From assembly GCA_030248215.1 (NCBI GenBank), contig JASANG010002683.1, positions 1 to 64,000 on the forward strand: 64,000 bases of DNA, read 5' to 3'. The position numbers and the translations under genes are program-made. The notes under the pieces are model-generated. The model had not been told where the DNA came from. It did not search any database and saw nothing but the letters and a program-made list of their open reading frames with translations. This DNA comes from Enoplolaimus lenunculus. Lineage: Eukaryota; Nematoda; Enoplea; Enoplida; Thoracostomopsidae. Of the stretch, positions 61,863-64,000 are shown one piece after another (position 1 is the first letter of the stretch; each line of letters starts with the position of its first letter).

Positions 61863-62285
61863 TGCCATTGCTTTGTTGAATTTGGCATTTTGCTAGTTTT
61901 GGCCTTCTACCTCGGACCAAACGTCCCCCTCCATACTCGAGATTGGGCTAGCGAAGTGCTAGTGAATGTTCTGTAAACTTTTTTGCTGGTGGTGCTCTTT
62001 GAAGCATTTTGCAGGCAATAATGTGATATGTTTCCAACCAAAGTAAATGTGGCATCTTGTAACACAATGCAACAATATTTGCTATTATATTACGGCTGAA
62101 AACCAATGTCAGCCTCAGTGTACTTTGTATTAAATTATTATTGCAGAACAAACGCATTGATCTTTGTTCACACCTAGGAATACAATACCATAACCCTTAA
62201 CTGATTTAAGAACAAAATTATGAATTACAGCAAAGAACAATGTTAATTAGTGCGATAGAGCTAAATCTAGTGCGTAGCGTTTTAG
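61863..62285. other. Region between ZNF277 and the next gene
   Basis: About 420 bp of AT-rich sequence. It should hold the ZNF277 3' end and possibly the first, non-coding exon of the next gene. I see no clear AATAAA signal. Confidence 0.55.
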
Positions 62286-64000
62286 AAACCTCATACCTCA
62301 CTTTTCAAATGACTACTTGTTGTGTTTTCTCGATGTTGATGGCGCAGACAGCGCGATACCTGACATTCAACGAGATTTCGTGCCATTACCAGTTGCGCCA
62401 GTGGGCGGTGCATCTGAGCCATGGAATCTTGTATTCGCCGGAGAGGGAAAGGACCGTTCGTCGAAATCGGCATCTCCACCGCTGAACAACGATGATATCC
62501 ATCCGCAAGTGAGTTATCAAAATTGTGTAGCGCCTAGCCTCAAGTAATTAGTTTTGCATTTTGTTTGATAAGAACATCTAATCAACAAGGTACTTCTTTA
62601 AAGTTAAATGTAAGGAATATCATTTTAGTAGAACGTAATTAAACACGTCAGGACGTTATGGAAAGCAATTTTACTAGTACAATCGAATTAAATGCGTTAG
62701 GGCTGCTTCCAATAATTGTAGATGTGACATGAAATCGCAAAGTAACGGATCTCTATAGTCTAACCCTTTCACCACTCATATTCTTCTCATTATTTTTCTG
62801 TATAGTCTAAGACCACTAGTCCTGTTTTATATGCTATTTTACATTATTTTGTATTAAAACCAACAAGCTGTTTGATTCTGATTTTTTAGCAACAGCTGTA
62901 GTATGTACTGAGTCTCACGGCAGTGTTTTACCACTGGTATAAATTTCTTCTTGAGGTTTCAAAAAACAAGTTTAACGTGTAGCTGTGGGTAATTTGTGAC
63001 GTCCAGCCACACCCTTTCAGACTTGTTAGTGCTGCTCGTAGCAATATAATTATCTGTTTAGGACCCTGGCCAACCAGTCTTACAGGCAAATACGGATACT
63101 GAAAACATGACATTGAACCAACGGCGGTCGAGCCAAACGAATGATAGTGACAGTGTAGTCAACGGAAAAGTCAGTGCCGGTGTTGATATTAAGTTGCCAA
63201 CCACACAAAGTAAGAAACTGGAAGGATGTGCGCACCATGTTTTAATTACTGAGCTTTCGGAATTGAAATGTTTATAATATTCATAGACTGCTAGAGTTAC
63301 ACTATATTTGTTGCGTGCAGCAGTGCATCAAATTTTCTTTACTATTCAGTACGGGTTGCCATGCAGTGTTGTTCGGTGTACCTGCCTGTGTCTTCGTTTG
63401 AAATCGTGTCTAAAAAATTTATTGGAAGCCTTTTTTATTTGCTGGTTTTCGGATTTTTAAACGTTAGCTATTCTATTTTATTGCCATTTTGGCCCATGTA
63501 AATGATTGAAGCCTGTAACATTGGGAGATTTGGAGGCTTAGGCTTGCGTTTTGGATTATTCCTACTCACCATTTTTGTTAGTTAGCTACAATGTGGTATG
63601 GGCACTTTTTGTTTCAAATCAAGTGAATTGCTGCCCTCCTGAAGCTCTCAAACTTTCAACGCAGGTTCAGCCGGTTTCATGAGTGGACAGTAAATGTACC
63701 CATAACACACTACTTTTTAAATATGGGGAACTTGTAAGAAGAAGAGAAGGGAAAGTAAAAGTATCGATTCTTTAAGCTGTTCTTATTGGAAGTGCAAACA
63801 GTATATCATGTTCGTACCGCAACAAAGCTGACGAATTTGCGGCGCACAGCTACGGCAGCACTGGAAGCGGAGGAAGTGGTTTTGCCGCTTTAAATCGAAA
63901 ACGATCAGCAGGGCGTAATAGATCACCTCCTATTATACCGGAAGATCCACCTGTCATTGGAAATCTGCTCAGTGATAAAACTCTATTGGCAGAGCTCAAA
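62286..64000 (+). CDS. Partial host gene, unidentified (three exons seen)
   Basis: Proposed exons: 62286-62508 (acceptor GTTTTAG, donor GTGAGT), 63086-63209 (TTACAG, GTAAG) and 63828 to the window end (ACAAAG acceptor). Phases agree and one frame stays open: HFSNDYLLCFLDVDGADSA, later LVFAGEGKDRSSKSASPP, then NTDTENMTLNQRRSSQ, and GFAALNRKRSAGRNRSPP with GNLLSDKTLLAELK at the edge. It looks like a nuclear, mostly disordered, Ser/Pro/Arg-rich protein. I do not recognise it. The first exon is missing or lies in 61863-62285. Confidence 0.6.
62509..63085. other. Intron of the unidentified gene
   Basis: AT-rich, without recognisable elements. A second intron of similar character lies at 63210-63827. 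Confidence 0.5.

Larger units (their letters stand above)
56586..60345 (-). mobile_element. APE-type LINE inserted in gypsy gag
   Basis: About 3.76 kb on the minus strand with 5' at 60345 and a (TCAAG)n-like 3' tail at 56586-56605. CCCGTTCGAATACT occurs at both borders (about 56570 and 60346) as the target duplication. Order: an N-terminal segment with HPNPGP, an endonuclease, a linker, a reverse transcriptase, and four C2H2 fingers. It is close to full length but has several stops and frameshifts. The clade was not settled; the GHVLRM...K...W segment after the polymerase recalls RTE-like elements. Confidence 0.87.
46824..60804 (-). mobile_element. Ty3/gypsy-type LTR element, old and heavily interrupted
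   Basis: On the minus strand, right to left: gag-like sequence (60346-60804 and 55550-56585), an aspartic protease (about 55270-55550), a zinc-binding integrase N-domain, an integrase core, a PHD-like finger, an exonuclease-like region and long charged, proline-rich tracts. It is broken in many places. I recognise no reverse transcriptase and no LTRs. A MITE, an RNase H LINE, and an APE-type LINE lie inside it, and the Polinton appears to have landed in its left part. It is the oldest layer here. Confidence 0.78.

Overview
The window comes from an animal nuclear genome, probably an invertebrate. It has short exons joined by GT-AG introns, one clear metazoan gene (a ZNF277 orthologue), and a heavy load of eukaryotic mobile DNA: a Penelope-like element, hAT-like MITEs, non-LTR retrotransposons, a Polinton and a Ty3/gypsy element. 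I cannot name the species. Most of the long open frames are transposon proteins or noise. The true host genes are split into exons of 46-150 bp and are easy to miss.

The backbone is a ZNF277-type zinc-finger gene on the + strand. I reconstruct 13 exons from 5041 to 61862. Every splice phase agrees and the total is 428 codons plus stop. Twelve exons lie between 5041 and 23371. The last exon, with the final zinc finger and the stop, lies at 61731-61862, so intron 12 is about 38.4 kb and holds most of the mobile DNA. Intron 5 holds a whole single-exon gene on the opposite strand (13278-15722), encoding a four-transmembrane protein with a long low-complexity tail. A second host gene, unidentified and partial, begins after 62286 and runs off the window.

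Region by region: 1-3.8 kb is a Penelope-like retroelement whose first 446 bp are tandemly triplicated. 3.85-8.8 kb is a cluster of small non-autonomous DNA transposons with CAGGGTGC-type ends, 8-bp target duplications and arrays of hexamers (TTCCGG, ATTCCG, GAGACC) inside the ends. 8.9-23.4 kb holds ZNF277 exons 3-12, the nested antisense gene, more MITEs, a minisatellite-bearing element with TAA duplications, and G-rich repeats. 23.4-31.4 kb is mostly old intronic sequence, with a hairpin minisatellite and a foldback element of TTAGGC-like repeats.

31473-46817 is a Polinton bounded by the 6-bp duplication CTCTCG, with terminal inverted repeats of about 0.73 kb that carry the same small gene at both ends. 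Its parts include a protein-primed DNA polymerase B, a retroviral-type integrase with chromodomain, a packaging ATPase, a double-jelly-roll-type capsid protein, a YqaJ-like nuclease, a NADAR-domain protein and, unexpectedly, a protein resembling both repeats of TATA-binding protein. 46.8-60.8 kb is an old minus-strand Ty3/gypsy element whose integrase is followed by a PHD-like finger and a DEDD-exonuclease-like region. It is interrupted by an APE-type LINE (56586-60345), a 5'-truncated RNase H LINE and a MITE.

The nesting gives an order: gypsy first, then LINEs and the Polinton (which appears to have landed in gypsy-related sequence), then the TTCCGG MITEs, which hit both the Polinton and the gypsy.
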